Source of the DNA: Endozoicomonas sp. G2_1
GTDB taxonomy: Bacteria; Pseudomonadota; Gammaproteobacteria; Enterobacterales; Alteromonadaceae
Reading direction: 5' to 3'
Assembly (NCBI RefSeq): GCF_017744155.1
Contig: NZ_JAGHQT010000009.1
Span: forward strand, 62,001 to 126,000
Length of the DNA: 64,000 bases
Below, in pieces: positions 25,798 through 35,338 of this stretch (position 1 is the stretch's first letter; each line of letters begins with the position of its first letter). The notes under the pieces were generated by a model, which was not told the origin of the DNA, did not search any database, and saw only the letters and a program-made list of their open reading frames with translations. A program made the position numbers and the translations under genes.

Positions 25798-28701
25798 ATG
25801 ACATTTCAGCTTGGCCAACGATGGATTAGTGACAGTGAATCAGATCAAGGACTAGGCACAGTAACCTCTGTCGAAGGACGTTTTGTTACGATAATGTTTA
25901 CCGCAACGGGGGAGTCTCGCCAGTACGCTATTGCCGAAGCGCCGCTAACTCGCGTTATATTTAATGCTGGCGATGTTATTCCAAGCTACGAAGGCTGGAA
26001 GTTAAAAGTTGTTGAAACAGAAGAAAACTCGGGATTGCTAACCTACCACGGTAGCCGTGAAGACAATGGTGAAACCGTCAGCCTGAAAGAAGTGATGATT
26101 GATCACTTTATTAAATTCAACAAACCTCAAGACAGACTACTCAATGGCCAAATTGACCGCTTAGACTGGTTTGCGCTACGCAAAGACAGCCTAAAATATC
26201 AATACCAGCAACAGCAATCAGACCTACTTGGCCTAGTCGGTGGCCGTGTTAGTTTGATTCCTCACCAGTTATACATTGCTGAAGAAGTCGGTAAGCGCTT
26301 CGCACCACGAGTATTACTTGCCGATGAAGTAGGTTTAGGTAAAACCATTGAAGCTGGTTTAATCATTCACCAACAACTGGTTAGCGGTCGCGCAAGCCGA
26401 GTGTTAGTGATAGTGCCAGAGCCGCTAATGCACCAATGGCTAGTAGAAATGCTGCGCCGCTTTAATTTGCAATTCAGTATTTTTGATGAAGAGCGCTGCC
26501 GTGAAGCTGGCGATGAAAATCCATTTAGCACTGAACAGTTGGTCTTGGTTAATTTAGACTTTGTTTGCCAAAACCCCAACTGGTATGAAGCAATATGTGC
26601 TGAAGACTGGGACTTAATGGTGGTTGACGAAGCTCATCACCTCGATTGGCAACCACAGGCACCAAGCCTTGAATACCAGTGTATTGAACAGCTCGCCGAA
26701 CATATCCCTGGCGTACTACTGTTGACTGCAACCCCAGATCAACTCGGCCACGAAAGTCATTTCGCGCGTTTGCGCTTGCTCGATGCCGATCGCTTCTTTA
26801 GCTACGAAAAATTCGTCGAAGAAGAGAGTCATTACCAAGAAATCGCCGAAGCTGCCAATCACCTAGTCGCTGACCAAGATTTACCGGCTCAACACAGTGA
26901 TACTTTAACAAAACTACTCAGCGAAAGTGATGTTGCCGAGCTACTGGCTAACGCAAATGACAGTGACCTGGCTATTCGTAAACAAGCGCGCACCGATTTA
27001 TTGAATCAACTGCTCGATCGCCATGGCACTGGCCGTATCTTATTTAGAAACAGTCGCAATACCATTAAGGGTTTCCCTGAGCGCAAATTGCTGGCAGCAC
27101 CTTTGGCAATGCCGGAAGCCTATCAAGATACCGTATTGGAATACTTGCAAAGCGATGAACTTGCTGAGCTTAAAGCATCAGCCAAAAGCAGTTACTTAAA
27201 TACACCAGAGATGCTCTACGGTTTAAGTCATCACAGCCAAGACTGGCATCAAATTGACCCAAGAGTCGATTACTTAATTGACTTACTCAAAGAGCTCAAA
27301 CAAGAAAAGGTTCTAGTAATTTGTGCTCATGCTCAAACTGCAATTGATTTAGAAGCGGCACTTAGAACACGCGAAGGCATGCGCGCCGCAGTATTCCACG
27401 AAGGGTTAACTATTTTTGAACGCGATCGCGCAGCTGCGTACTTCGCACAAGAAGAAGACTCAGCCCAAGTACTACTGTGTTCTGAAATCGGCAGTGAAGG
27501 CCGTAACTTCCAGTTTGCTCATCACTTAGTGTTATTCGATTTGCCGTCAAACCCTGATTTATTAGAGCAGCGCATTGGCCGCTTGGACCGTATTGGCCAA
27601 CGTCAAACCATTAAGTTACACGTGCCGTACTTTGAAAATTCAAGCCAAAGCTTGCTCTTTAACTGGTATCACCAATCACTTAATGCCTTTGAGCACACCT
27701 GTATTACCGGTCGTGCGGTATTTGACGCCTTTGGCGAGCAATTGCAAGCGTTGGCATTAACCACCCAATGGTGCAGTGAACAAAGTGATGAGTTAATTAA
27801 AGCCAGCCATGAAAAGCACTTAGCGATAAAGGCTGATCTCGAAGCGGGTCGCGACAAATTGCTTGAACTAAACTCTTCAGGCCAAGGTAAAGCACAAGTA
27901 TTGGTTGAACAAATCAACCAACAAGATCGTCAAATCCAGTTGCCGCAGTTTATGTTCCAAGTCTTTGACGTTTTTGGTATTCAACAAGACGACAAAGCAG
28001 ACAACGCAATTGCTTTGAACCCGACTGAACACATGTTGTCACCAAACTTCCCTTGTTTGCCTGACGACGGCACCACAGTCACTTTTGACCGCGACAGTGC
28101 TCTTGCCTGTGAAGACTACCACTTACTGACTTGGGATCACCCAATGGTACGCGGTGCACTAGACTTAGTATTGTCTGATGAAATCGGCAACGCCAGCATT
28201 GGCTTATTGAAAAACCCAGCAATTCCAGCGGGTACTTTCTTCCTTGAATGTATCTTCACAGTTGAAGCTATGGCGCCAAGCCAACTGCAACTCGGTCGCT
28301 ATTTACCAACAACGCCAATTCGCGTTTTAGTTGATAAAAATGGCAACAACCTCGCTGATAAAGTCAGCGCTGCCGTGCTTGATAAACAGCTTAGCCCAGT
28401 GAAAAAGCAAGTTGCAAACCAACTGGTGAAAGCGCTTAAAAGCCAAGTAAGCCCACTGGTTGAAAAAGCAGAAGAGCACGCACAAGGGCAAGTCAGCACT
28501 ATTTTAGAGAAAGCCAAGGCGCAAATGACGGCATCGTTAAGCCAAGAGCAAGAGCGCATGGTGGCACTGGCCGCCATTAATCCAAATGTTCGCCAAGAGG
28601 AAATCGATTTTCTCGCAAGGCAACAAAGTGAGCTTAGCCACTTTATCGATCACGCTCAGCTCAAGTTTGAAGCGATTCGCTTGGTTGTGGTCAGCGGCTA
28701 A
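25798..28701 (+). CDS. rapA: RNA polymerase-associated ATP-dependent helicase RapA (HepA)
   Basis: Swi2/Snf2-type ATPase that recycles RNA polymerase. It has 967 residues from the ATG at 25798 (MTFQLGQRWISDSESDQGLGTVTSVEGR), matching the E. coli length of 968. An upstream in-frame ATG at 25762 would add 12 residues with no conservation. The Walker A LADEVGLGKTIEAG has the lysine at about residue 182. DEAH is in LMVVDEAHHLDW. The helicase C domain has SEIGSEGRNFQFAHHLVLFDLP and EQRIGRLDRIGQ. A GGAG ribosome site lies in front. It is followed 33 bp later by a pseudouridine synthase, the same order as hepA-rluA in Enterobacteria. Confidence 0.97.
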   Translation: MTFQLGQRWISDSESDQGLGTVTSVEGRFVTIMFTATGESRQYAIAEAPLTRVIFNAGDVIPSYEGWKLKVVETEENSGLLTYHGSREDNGETVSLKEVMIDHFIKFNKPQDRLLNGQIDRLDWFALRKDSLKYQYQQQQSDLLGLVGGRVSLIPHQLYIAEEVGKRFAPRVLLADEVGLGKTIEAGLIIHQQLVSGRASRVLVIVPEPLMHQWLVEMLRRFNLQFSIFDEERCREAGDENPFSTEQLVLVNLDFVCQNPNWYEAICAEDWDLMVVDEAHHLDWQPQAPSLEYQCIEQLAEHIPGVLLLTATPDQLGHESHFARLRLLDADRFFSYEKFVEEESHYQEIAEAANHLVADQDLPAQHSDTLTKLLSESDVAELLANANDSDLAIRKQARTDLLNQLLDRHGTGRILFRNSRNTIKGFPERKLLAAPLAMPEAYQDTVLEYLQSDELAELKASAKSSYLNTPEMLYGLSHHSQDWHQIDPRVDYLIDLLKELKQEKVLVICAHAQTAIDLEAALRTREGMRAAVFHEGLTIFERDRAAAYFAQEEDSAQVLLCSEIGSEGRNFQFAHHLVLFDLPSNPDLLEQRIGRLDRIGQRQTIKLHVPYFENSSQSLLFNWYHQSLNAFEHTCITGRAVFDAFGEQLQALALTTQWCSEQSDELIKASHEKHLAIKADLEAGRDKLLELNSSGQGKAQVLVEQINQQDRQIQLPQFMFQVFDVFGIQQDDKADNAIALNPTEHMLSPNFPCLPDDGTTVTFDRDSALACEDYHLLTWDHPMVRGALDLVLSDEIGNASIGLLKNPAIPAGTFFLECIFTVEAMAPSQLQLGRYLPTTPIRVLVDKNGNNLADKVSAAVLDKQLSPVKKQVANQLVKALKSQVSPLVEKAEEHAQGQVSTILEKAKAQMTASLSQEQERMVALAAINPNVRQEEIDFLARQQSELSHFIDHAQLKFEAIRLVVVSG

Positions 28702-28734
28702 CTGCTGTTGCAAAAATAAGTTGTATTGCGATAA

Positions 28735-29412
28735 ATGGCCGCTAATCCAGACTTTGTCTATCAACCTCCACTAAATCCTTATCTCGATATTGTTTATCGA
28801 GATAACGACTTAGTGATTATCAACAAGCCCAGCGGTTTGTTGACTGTGCCCGGTCGTTTGCCTGAACACCAAGACTGTTTACAAAACCGGGTGCAGCGGG
28901 TGTTGCCAAGCGCAACCATCGTGCATCGCTTAGATATGGCGACCTCTGGTATCATCATTATGGCGTTGAACAAGGCCGCTCATGTCGCGATAAGCCGTCA
29001 ATTTGAACAACGGGTGACTAAAAAGCGTTATCTGGCTCGCGTTTATGGCCACTTAGAAAAGCCAACTGGCGAAGTCGATTTACCGCTTATTTGCGACTGG
29101 CCAAACCGACCAAAGCAAAAGATCGATTTTGAACAAGGCAAAAAAGCGCGTACCGAATACAGCGTTGTTGAACGTCAATGGCTCGAAAAAACACCAGTGA
29201 GTTTAGTTGCGTTAACCCCCATCACTGGCCGCTCTCATCAACTCAGAGTACATATGCTGAGCTTAAATCACCCGATTTTGGGTGATCGGCTCTATGCACA
29301 TCCAGATGCATTAAAATTAAGTAAGCGCTTACAATTACATGCACAGTCCTTGTCTTTATATCACCCAGTCAGCAACGAATGGCTCAGTTTTCAAGTTGAC
29401 TGTCCATTTTAG
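28735..29412 (+). CDS. rluA: RluA-type tRNA/23S rRNA pseudouridine synthase
   Basis: Converts uridine to pseudouridine at tRNA position 32 and 23S rRNA 746 in E. coli. The 225-residue protein has the catalytic HRLDMATSGI motif and the conserved RYLARVYGHLEKPTGEVDLPL, LTPITGRSHQLRVHM and HPILGDRLYA blocks. Its position immediately after rapA matches the E. coli arrangement and supports the RluA assignment over RluC/RluD. The ATG start has no strong ribosome site but the frame is conserved from residue 1. Confidence 0.93.
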   Translation: MAANPDFVYQPPLNPYLDIVYRDNDLVIINKPSGLLTVPGRLPEHQDCLQNRVQRVLPSATIVHRLDMATSGIIIMALNKAAHVAISRQFEQRVTKKRYLARVYGHLEKPTGEVDLPLICDWPNRPKQKIDFEQGKKARTEYSVVERQWLEKTPVSLVALTPITGRSHQLRVHMLSLNHPILGDRLYAHPDALKLSKRLQLHAQSLSLYHPVSNEWLSFQVDCPF

Positions 29413-29504
29413 TGACTTTTAAACTCAGCTCTATTTGCAGAAAAAACCGCTTGGGCTTATGCTAGCGAAATAACAATTTGCTGTTTAGTGCCTCAATATT
29501 TGCT

Positions 29505-30509
29505 ATGTCAAAGTCAGTTTATTCAAGCTCTTTCATCATTATCCTGCTCTCAGTAGCTTTTATTATCATTGGTTTACCCTTATTCGCGTATGCTCAAGAC
29601 GAACAACAAGCTATGTCTGAAAAAGCGATGGCTGAAAAAAACATGCAAGATAAGTCGATGGAATCGAATATGGAAAAAGGCATGGACAAAAATATGGACA
29701 AGGAAATGATGATGTCCGACACAGACGCTGAAAGTAAAGAAATGATGGATGCCAATAACATCCGCTTTCCAGTAGCAGTTGATCAGCAACACCAAAGTGA
29801 TTTAAAGCATTATCAAGAGCAAGTTGACTCCATCTTGGTCGGTACTGAAGAAATTAGCTTACTCAACGAAGCAAGCCAAAGTGCTAACAGTAAAGGCACC
29901 GTCATTTTATTACCCGATTGGCAACTCTCGGCAACAAATGCAAAAAGTATGGAATTTTTGCGCACCAAATTACCGGAGCTCGGTTGGGCAACCATAGCGA
30001 TTCAGCCTTTTGCTATGCCAAGTGGTTATCCATCATCAGCGCTAACAGCGAGCCAACGACAACAAGAAAATCAAACAGTGGTTTCTGACTACCTCGATAG
30101 ATTGAGTATGATGCTAGAAAAAGTTATGGAGCAAGCACGACAAAACCCCGGTATCATTTTGCTGATCAGTGAAGGCACCCATGCCGCATTGCTTACCGAC
30201 TTGCTTCATCAACAGCGCAACGAACTGCCAAATGCGCTCATTTTGATGAGCTCATATCAGTTGGACAACAGCCAACAACAACACTTTGCTGAGCAATTAG
30301 CACAACTAGATGTTGCCACCTTAGATTTAGTTCTCGCTCAAGACCATCCACTTGCCACGCAAAGTGCGGACTTGAGAAAGCGATTTGCCAATACAGAACT
30401 CAAACTCGACTACCGCCAGCAGCATTTGTTCAACATTAGTACCAGCTACTACCCTGAGCAAGATTTGTTAAAAGCCATTTTAGGTTGGCTAAAAGTCAAC
30501 GGCTGGTAA
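29505..30509 (+). CDS. DUF3530 alpha/beta-hydrolase-like exported protein with Met-rich insert
   Basis: A 334-residue exported protein from the ATG at 29505 (MSKSVYSSSFIIILLSVAFIIIGLPLFAYA, a signal peptide). Just after cleavage comes a striking low-complexity stretch (about residues 34-80) full of methionine and charged residues in units such as AMSEKAM, MDKNMDKEMMM. The remainder shows the DUF3530 pattern (IRFPVAVDQQHQSDLKHYQEQVDSILVGTEEISLL, KGTVILLPDWQLSA, GWATIAIQPFAMPSG, PGIILLISEGTHAALL). A Ser in the SEGTHAA position resembles a hydrolase nucleophile elbow. The Met-rich tract could bind copper(I) but that is a guess. Substrate unknown. Confidence 0.75.
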   Translation: MSKSVYSSSFIIILLSVAFIIIGLPLFAYAQDEQQAMSEKAMAEKNMQDKSMESNMEKGMDKNMDKEMMMSDTDAESKEMMDANNIRFPVAVDQQHQSDLKHYQEQVDSILVGTEEISLLNEASQSANSKGTVILLPDWQLSATNAKSMEFLRTKLPELGWATIAIQPFAMPSGYPSSALTASQRQQENQTVVSDYLDRLSMMLEKVMEQARQNPGIILLISEGTHAALLTDLLHQQRNELPNALILMSSYQLDNSQQQHFAEQLAQLDVATLDLVLAQDHPLATQSADLRKRFANTELKLDYRQQHLFNISTSYYPEQDLLKAILGWLKVNGW

Positions 30510-30541
30510 GGTGTTTATCCTCAAAACACCTTAACTTCATT

Positions 30542-30805
30542 TATACCCAAGCGACCTCAAGATGCTTGTTCAGTTGGAATTAAAAGCGATTTAGACAAGG
30601 CATTGATTGCAAAGAATGGTTATTCCCTTGTTAAAATCAATAACGCCGTATAAATCGCTGTTAAACCAACTCTTCGGGCGCTTCACAGGAACTTACTCTC
30701 TGCGTTGTAGCTAATTGAAAAGGAATAACCATTCCTGCTAGCTGCGCCTTGATATTAAGCTCCTGTGAAGCGCTGAATCATGCATCTTGAGGTAGTTTGG
30801 GTATA
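30542..30805. repeat. MITE-like element, 264 bp, nested inverted repeats
   Basis: Terminal inverted repeats TATACCCAA..ACCTCAAGATGC at both ends (left differs from right at two bases). Three further inner palindromic pairs: 30585-30593 with 30651-30659, 30614-30629 with 30718-30734, and 30678-30694 with 30757-30773. There is no ORF. It fills most of the 416-bp gap between the DUF3530 and DUF2189 genes. Confidence 0.75.
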
Positions 30806-30925
30806 TCACAGCGCAATTTCTGCAAGCCTGAAAATATCGTCTACTATTTATACTGAACAAGACAAAAACCTCGTTCGTACAAAATATTCGAATAATAAAA
30901 AAACAACAACAGGTTGGAGAGATCT

Positions 30926-31702
30926 ATGCCAAACACCAGTGCAGTTAAAAATCAGGAATTCGCCCGCATTATTGAGAGCAACAAAATTGAACTAATGGCG
31001 CCGTTTCATTGGCTAGCCCTAGCAATGAAAGATTTTGGCCGAGCGCCGATGATAAGCCTAATTTACGGCTTAATTTTTACCTTTATACCTTGGAGTATTC
31101 TCTATTTAGTTACCGTTACAGGTAACCATCTCGTCATCTTGCCATCAACCGTTGCCTTTGCCTTAATTGGCCCCATGTTTGCCACCGGTCTTTATGACGT
31201 CGCATGGGAGCTCGAAAAAGGTCATGAACCAACACTTGGCCACAGTTTTAAATCTATGTTCAGAAACCCCGTCAACGAGTGGGGCTTCGCCATAATGCTG
31301 ATGGTGATCATGATTGCTTGGATGCGCATCGCAGCACTCATTCACGCACTTTACCCAAATACGGTCAATCCTGGCTTAGATGAACTGATAACCTTTTTAA
31401 CCATGGGCACAATAGCTGGTGGTATTTTACTGGCAGTGGTATTCACCTTGAGTGTATTTACACCACAAATTATGATGGAGCGCAGAGTAGATATCATGAC
31501 GGCGGTAAGAACATCAATCAACGCCGTCACCAACAACATTGGTGCTATGCTTGTGTGGGCTGGTTTGATAATTACTGGTGTCGTCATTGGTTTTGCAACC
31601 TTTGCCGCAGGGTTTGTGATCATCATGCCAATTTTAAGCTACGCCAGCTGGCATGCTTACATTGCCGTTATCAAAACTAAAAAGCAGCGTAATTACGAAT
31701 AA
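30926..31702 (+). CDS. DUF2189 integral membrane protein
   Basis: A 258-residue protein from the ATG at 30926 (MPNTSAVKNQEFARIIESNKIELMAPFHWLALAMKDFGRAP). This start has a GGAGA ribosome site at 7 bases, which the upstream ATG at 30914 lacks. About six TM segments follow, the layout of the DUF2189 family, which resembles a DUF975-like helical bundle. The family is often found with cytochrome c oxidase genes elsewhere, but there is no such neighbour here. Function unknown. Confidence 0.8.
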   Translation: MPNTSAVKNQEFARIIESNKIELMAPFHWLALAMKDFGRAPMISLIYGLIFTFIPWSILYLVTVTGNHLVILPSTVAFALIGPMFATGLYDVAWELEKGHEPTLGHSFKSMFRNPVNEWGFAIMLMVIMIAWMRIAALIHALYPNTVNPGLDELITFLTMGTIAGGILLAVVFTLSVFTPQIMMERRVDIMTAVRTSINAVTNNIGAMLVWAGLIITGVVIGFATFAAGFVIIMPILSYASWHAYIAVIKTKKQRNYE

Positions 31703-31717
31703 AGCAGAACAAGGCAC

Positions 31718-31746
31718 TACCACTTAGCTATTTATGCTAAGTGGTA
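31718..31746. terminator. Hairpin after DUF2189 gene
   Basis: Perfect 11-bp stem TACCACTTAGC / GCTAAGTGGTA, seven-base loop, 16 bp after the stop codon. It lacks a U-run on the plus strand, so it may be an mRNA-end stabiliser rather than an efficient terminator. Confidence 0.5.
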
Positions 31747-31840
31747 AGCCCACTCAACTATACCTAAAGCAAGTGCCCTACTTGCCAAAACATCTCCATT
31801 ATGTAATAAAGCTTGGGTTTACAATAGGTAAGGAACCTTA

Positions 31841-32569
31841 GTGAAAAAAATTACGGTTTTAACCATATTCACATTGCTGGCGATACTCGCATCAGTTTTT
31901 TATACATACGGCAGAGGTATTTGGTATCCAGTGTTCTTAGAAATAAAGGGAAAACGTTCGACTGCTGATGTTATTCAGGAGTACAGTCAAACTACTCGCG
32001 CCGAGCTGTCCCCATTATTTAAGCAGGCCGGAATTAGTTATCCCCCGAAAAAGCTGGCACTTATTGCCTTTAAAGAGACAAATGAATTACAAGTTTGGGC
32101 CAGCGATACAGCCGAGAATTACAAACAGGTTACGACTTACCCTGTTTTAGCTGCTAGCGGAGTCATAGGCCCGAAATTAAAAGAAGGTGATAAACAAGTT
32201 CCAGAGGGGATATATAAAATTGAAGGTTTTAACCCCAACAGCGCCTATCATTTGTCGCTAAAATTAAACTATCCCAACAAGTTCGATTTAAAATATGCAA
32301 ACTTAGAGGGTAGATCAGAGCCAGGTAGTAATATTTTTATACACGGTAAAGCTGTATCCGTTGGTTGTCTTGCGATTGGTGACAAAGCAATAGAACAGCT
32401 GTTCACCTTAGTTCATGCGACTAAAGCATCTAATACTAGCGTCATCATTTCGCCCTATGACTTATCTAGCCGAAAACTTATTGCGCCTGAACACGCTCCC
32501 CAATGGACCGCAGAGCTTTACCAAAACATCACTACTCACTACCAAAAAATCACTGACAATAACGACTAG
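31841..32569 (+). CDS. L,D-transpeptidase (YkuD family)
   Basis: Exported peptidoglycan cross-linking or modifying enzyme, 242 residues. An N-terminal signal anchor (MKKITVLTIFTLLAILASVFYTYGRGIW) is followed by the YkuD domain. The catalytic motif is HGKAVSVGCLAIG, with His168 and Cys176. The start is a GTG at 31841 with an AAGGA ribosome site about 8 bases upstream; no better ATG is in frame. Its stop codon overlaps that of the convergent djlA gene. Substrate and exact bond are not predictable. Confidence 0.9.
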   Translation: MKKITVLTIFTLLAILASVFYTYGRGIWYPVFLEIKGKRSTADVIQEYSQTTRAELSPLFKQAGISYPPKKLALIAFKETNELQVWASDTAENYKQVTTYPVLAASGVIGPKLKEGDKQVPEGIYKIEGFNPNSAYHLSLKLNYPNKFDLKYANLEGRSEPGSNIFIHGKAVSVGCLAIGDKAIEQLFTLVHATKASNTSVIISPYDLSSRKLIAPEHAPQWTAELYQNITTHYQKITDNND

Positions 32570-33387
32570 TGACTAGTGCTTTTATTGATCAAATCGTAAG
32601 CGGCTTGAATATCTTGTGCTTTTTGCTTTGCCACTTCCATCATTTCCTTAGGTAGGCCTTTGGCAACCAACTTATCAGGATGATGTTGCGACATCAGTTT
32701 TTTATAGGCTTTTTTCACGTCTTTAGTACTTGCGTCCCGTTCTACGCCCAGAATGCGATAGGCGTTGTCGAGTTGTGTTTTACTACTAGGACGCTGAGTG
32801 CTTTGCTCTGAGCTGCTATCTGATTGACCGTGAAAGGCTGCGCCCGCCATAATCATTTCGAGCAATTTGTCTAAATCTGGCGACGAAAAGCCCAGCACTT
32901 TAGCGATTTGATGGAGTGCATCTCTTTCTTCAGCGCTTAACTTGCCATCGGCAAACGCCACTTGAATCTGAATTTCTAAAAAAAGTAAAAACAAATCATG
33001 GCGCCCACCACATGTTCGTTTAAATTTTTTCAGTCGTTCAACCAGTGGAAAGCCCGCCATTTTACCTTCGCGAAATGCGTCTTGGGCTTGACGCCTGAGA
33101 TCACCTTTAAGCCCTAATTTATCCATGTAGGCGGTTGCAAAGGCAATTTCGTGCTCTGTTACTCTGCCGTTGGCCTTAGCAACATAGCCCATAACAGAAA
33201 AAGTGGTGTAAAAGAATGCCGCTTGGCGGTTGGCATCACTATCGGAGTGTTGATTTAAGCTATCTAAATTTAAACGCTGACCTCGATCAAAATAGTGTCC
33301 TAACCAAAGCCCTAGTAAAGCACCCAAAATGGTTTTACTGAGCATAAAACCAAATAAAAAACCAAGTACTTTGCCCCATATTCGCAT
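32566..33387 (-). CDS. djlA: Co-chaperone DjlA
   Basis: Membrane-anchored DnaJ-type co-chaperone, 273 residues. A glycine-rich single TM segment spans about residues 5-30 (FLFGFMLSKTILGALLGLWLGHYFD). A TerB-like middle domain spans about 55-180. The C-terminal J domain has AYRILGVERDASTKDVKKAYKKLMSQHHPDKL with the HPD triad. The architecture matches E. coli DjlA (271 residues). It lies just downstream of murU on the same strand, only 14 bp away, so it is probably in the amgK-murU-djlA operon. Confidence 0.95.
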   Translation of the reverse strand: MRIWGKVLGFLFGFMLSKTILGALLGLWLGHYFDRGQRLNLDSLNQHSDSDANRQAAFFYTTFSVMGYVAKANGRVTEHEIAFATAYMDKLGLKGDLRRQAQDAFREGKMAGFPLVERLKKFKRTCGGRHDLFLLFLEIQIQVAFADGKLSAEERDALHQIAKVLGFSSPDLDKLLEMIMAGAAFHGQSDSSSEQSTQRPSSKTQLDNAYRILGVERDASTKDVKKAYKKLMSQHHPDKLVAKGLPKEMMEVAKQKAQDIQAAYDLINKSTSH

Positions 33388-33401
33388 CTTTATAATCCTG
33401 T

Positions 33402-34166
33402 TTACTTCGCTTTGGCTTTATTTAATAGATGTTCTAGTTGAGACAAGCGTTCTGGTGTCCCAACATCCGTCCAAAGTCCTTGATAATGCTTGCCAATTAG
33501 TTGTTGCTGGCTAGCGGCGGCTTTTAGCATAGGTCCAAGCGCCTGTTTTTGTTGTTGTTTTTCTTCACCAACTGTATCGCCGGCATTTTCATTAGCACTT
33601 GCTGGCGCTTGAGCAAAAAAGCTCGTTTTAAACAGTGCCAAACCACTATAAGTTAAACTTTTAGTGGTTTCAGTTAATGGCTCCACAATACCTTGGTGTA
33701 GCGCGAAGTCCCCTTCCTTATTATGTTCCGGATTAGTAACGAGATAAAGGCAACCCTGTTTCGAGTTGTCAATGCTCAAACACTGCGCATCTTGGTGCCA
33801 CTGGGAAAAATCAAAATCAGTAAAAACATCGCCGTTGACAATGCCAAAAACCGAATCTTCTGTCTGTCTCTCGGTTAACAGCGGTAGCGCTTTAGCAATT
33901 CCACCAGCGGTTTCCAATGCACCAGAGCTTTCATCACTATATTGAATATTGACCTGCCAGCGCTCACCATTGCCGAGGTAATCAACAATTTGTTGGCCTA
34001 ACCAAGCGTGGTTAATGACAATTTCACGAAAACCAGCAGCAGCCAATCTGCGAATATGATGCTCAATTAAGGGTATATCTGCCACTTTCAGCAGTGGTTT
34101 AGGGCAATGGTCAGTTAGCGGCTTCATTCGTTCACCACGTCCAGCTGCTAGAATCATTACTTTCAT
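33402..34166 (-). CDS. murU: N-acetylmuramate-1-phosphate uridylyltransferase
   Basis: Nucleotidyltransferase of the peptidoglycan recycling pathway that converts MurNAc-1-phosphate to UDP-MurNAc. At 254 residues it shows the signature MKVMILAAGRGERMKPLTDHCPKPLLKVADIPLIEHHIRRL and GNGERWQVNIQYSDE, typical of the MurU family. Its start overlaps the preceding kinase gene by 4 bases, and djlA follows 14 bp later, so the three share a transcript. A small insertion with several glutamines (EEKQQQKQ) lies near residue 205. The pair with AmgK is diagnostic. Confidence 0.92.
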   Translation of the reverse strand: MKVMILAAGRGERMKPLTDHCPKPLLKVADIPLIEHHIRRLAAAGFREIVINHAWLGQQIVDYLGNGERWQVNIQYSDESSGALETAGGIAKALPLLTERQTEDSVFGIVNGDVFTDFDFSQWHQDAQCLSIDNSKQGCLYLVTNPEHNKEGDFALHQGIVEPLTETTKSLTYSGLALFKTSFFAQAPASANENAGDTVGEEKQQQKQALGPMLKAAASQQQLIGKHYQGLWTDVGTPERLSQLEHLLNKAKAK

Positions 34167-35185
34167 AGCTGAACTTCCTGATTTTTCATGGTGATTAACG
34201 CAGGTATTACCCTGTTTTGAACAAGCTCAACCAAAAAACTCAAGTTATCGTATTGGCTAGCAACTTCAACAATATAATCAAGCGTTTGAGGGATATCTGC
34301 TAAATAATTAGATTTGTTGTCGCGGTGATGCAAGCGAGCAAAAATACCGCAGGCCTTGAGATGACGCTGAATGCCTGTTAAATCAAACCAGTATTTTAGC
34401 TGTTGATAATTTATGTTCTTAAACTCAGGCTTTTCAGTTAAACGCTTAAGGTAGTAATCAAACAGTATATTCAGTTGCGCTGTCGGTAACTTAACGTAAC
34501 AATCGCGCAACAACGAGACCAAATCATAACTCAATGGCCCATACACAGCATCTTGGTAATCAATTATCGCCAAGCTATTTTCCGTGACCATTAAATTGCG
34601 GCTATGAAAATCTCGATGCATCACCACTTTAGGCTGCTCGCTTATTGCTTGTACCAAAAAATCAAAGCACGCTTGTAATTTATCTGCTTGCTTAATATCG
34701 AGCCCAATCGCTAAGTGCTTTCCTAATAACCATTCTCGAAAAATCTCAAGTTCGGTATATATAAATGCCGCGTCGTAATCCGGCAAACTAAAATTTGTTG
34801 GCGAAGCAGTAGCCGATAGCTCAATAGCGATATCGATAGCTCGTTTGTAGTATGTCAGGGTTTTAGTATCGTCAACGTCACTAATTGCGTCAGAAAACAT
34901 TAAACTGCCAAGGTCAGTCAGTAAGAAAAAACCTTGCTCTTCGGCATATTGATATATTTTGGGGACATCAAATTGTTGCTCGGCAAAAAAGCGAGTCAGC
35001 TCAGCAAAACTTTGGTTGTTACACTTGTCACTGGGCGCATCAACGGCAATGTAGGATTGACCATTAACTTTCACTCGAAAATAACGCCTAAAACCTGCAT
35101 CACCAGAAAGCGGTAAACAGTCTACTGGTTGCTTGAAATGGGCGCTCAGCCATTGTGTTAACTGCGTTAGTCTTAAATCAGACAA
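34163..35185 (-). CDS. amgK: N-acetylmuramate/N-acetylglucosamine kinase
   Basis: Anomeric sugar kinase that phosphorylates MurNAc and GlcNAc at C1 for MurU. The 340-residue aminoglycoside-phosphotransferase fold has VMHRDFHSRNLM (catalytic loop) and LAIIDYQDAVYGPLSYDL (metal-binding Asp). The start is a TTG at 35185, with AAGGATC upstream at good spacing and no in-frame ATG near it. It is divergent from lptD across 153 bp, the arrangement seen in Pseudomonas. It overlaps murU by 4 bp. Confidence 0.92.
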   Translation of the reverse strand: MSDLRLTQLTQWLSAHFKQPVDCLPLSGDAGFRRYFRVKVNGQSYIAVDAPSDKCNNQSFAELTRFFAEQQFDVPKIYQYAEEQGFFLLTDLGSLMFSDAISDVDDTKTLTYYKRAIDIAIELSATASPTNFSLPDYDAAFIYTELEIFREWLLGKHLAIGLDIKQADKLQACFDFLVQAISEQPKVVMHRDFHSRNLMVTENSLAIIDYQDAVYGPLSYDLVSLLRDCYVKLPTAQLNILFDYYLKRLTEKPEFKNINYQQLKYWFDLTGIQRHLKACGIFARLHHRDNKSNYLADIPQTLDYIVEVASQYDNLSFLVELVQNRVIPALITMKNQEVQL

Positions 35186-35338
35186 TGGGGATCCTTTGTG
35201 TTCAATCTACTATAACCATGATTTTTGTTAAATTAATCTCTGGCTATTAGCCGTAACTAAAAAATTAAGATATTATAATCACGTTTCCAGGCAAATTTAT
35301 TGATAAAAATAAAAATCACTGACTTTATCGGATATTAG

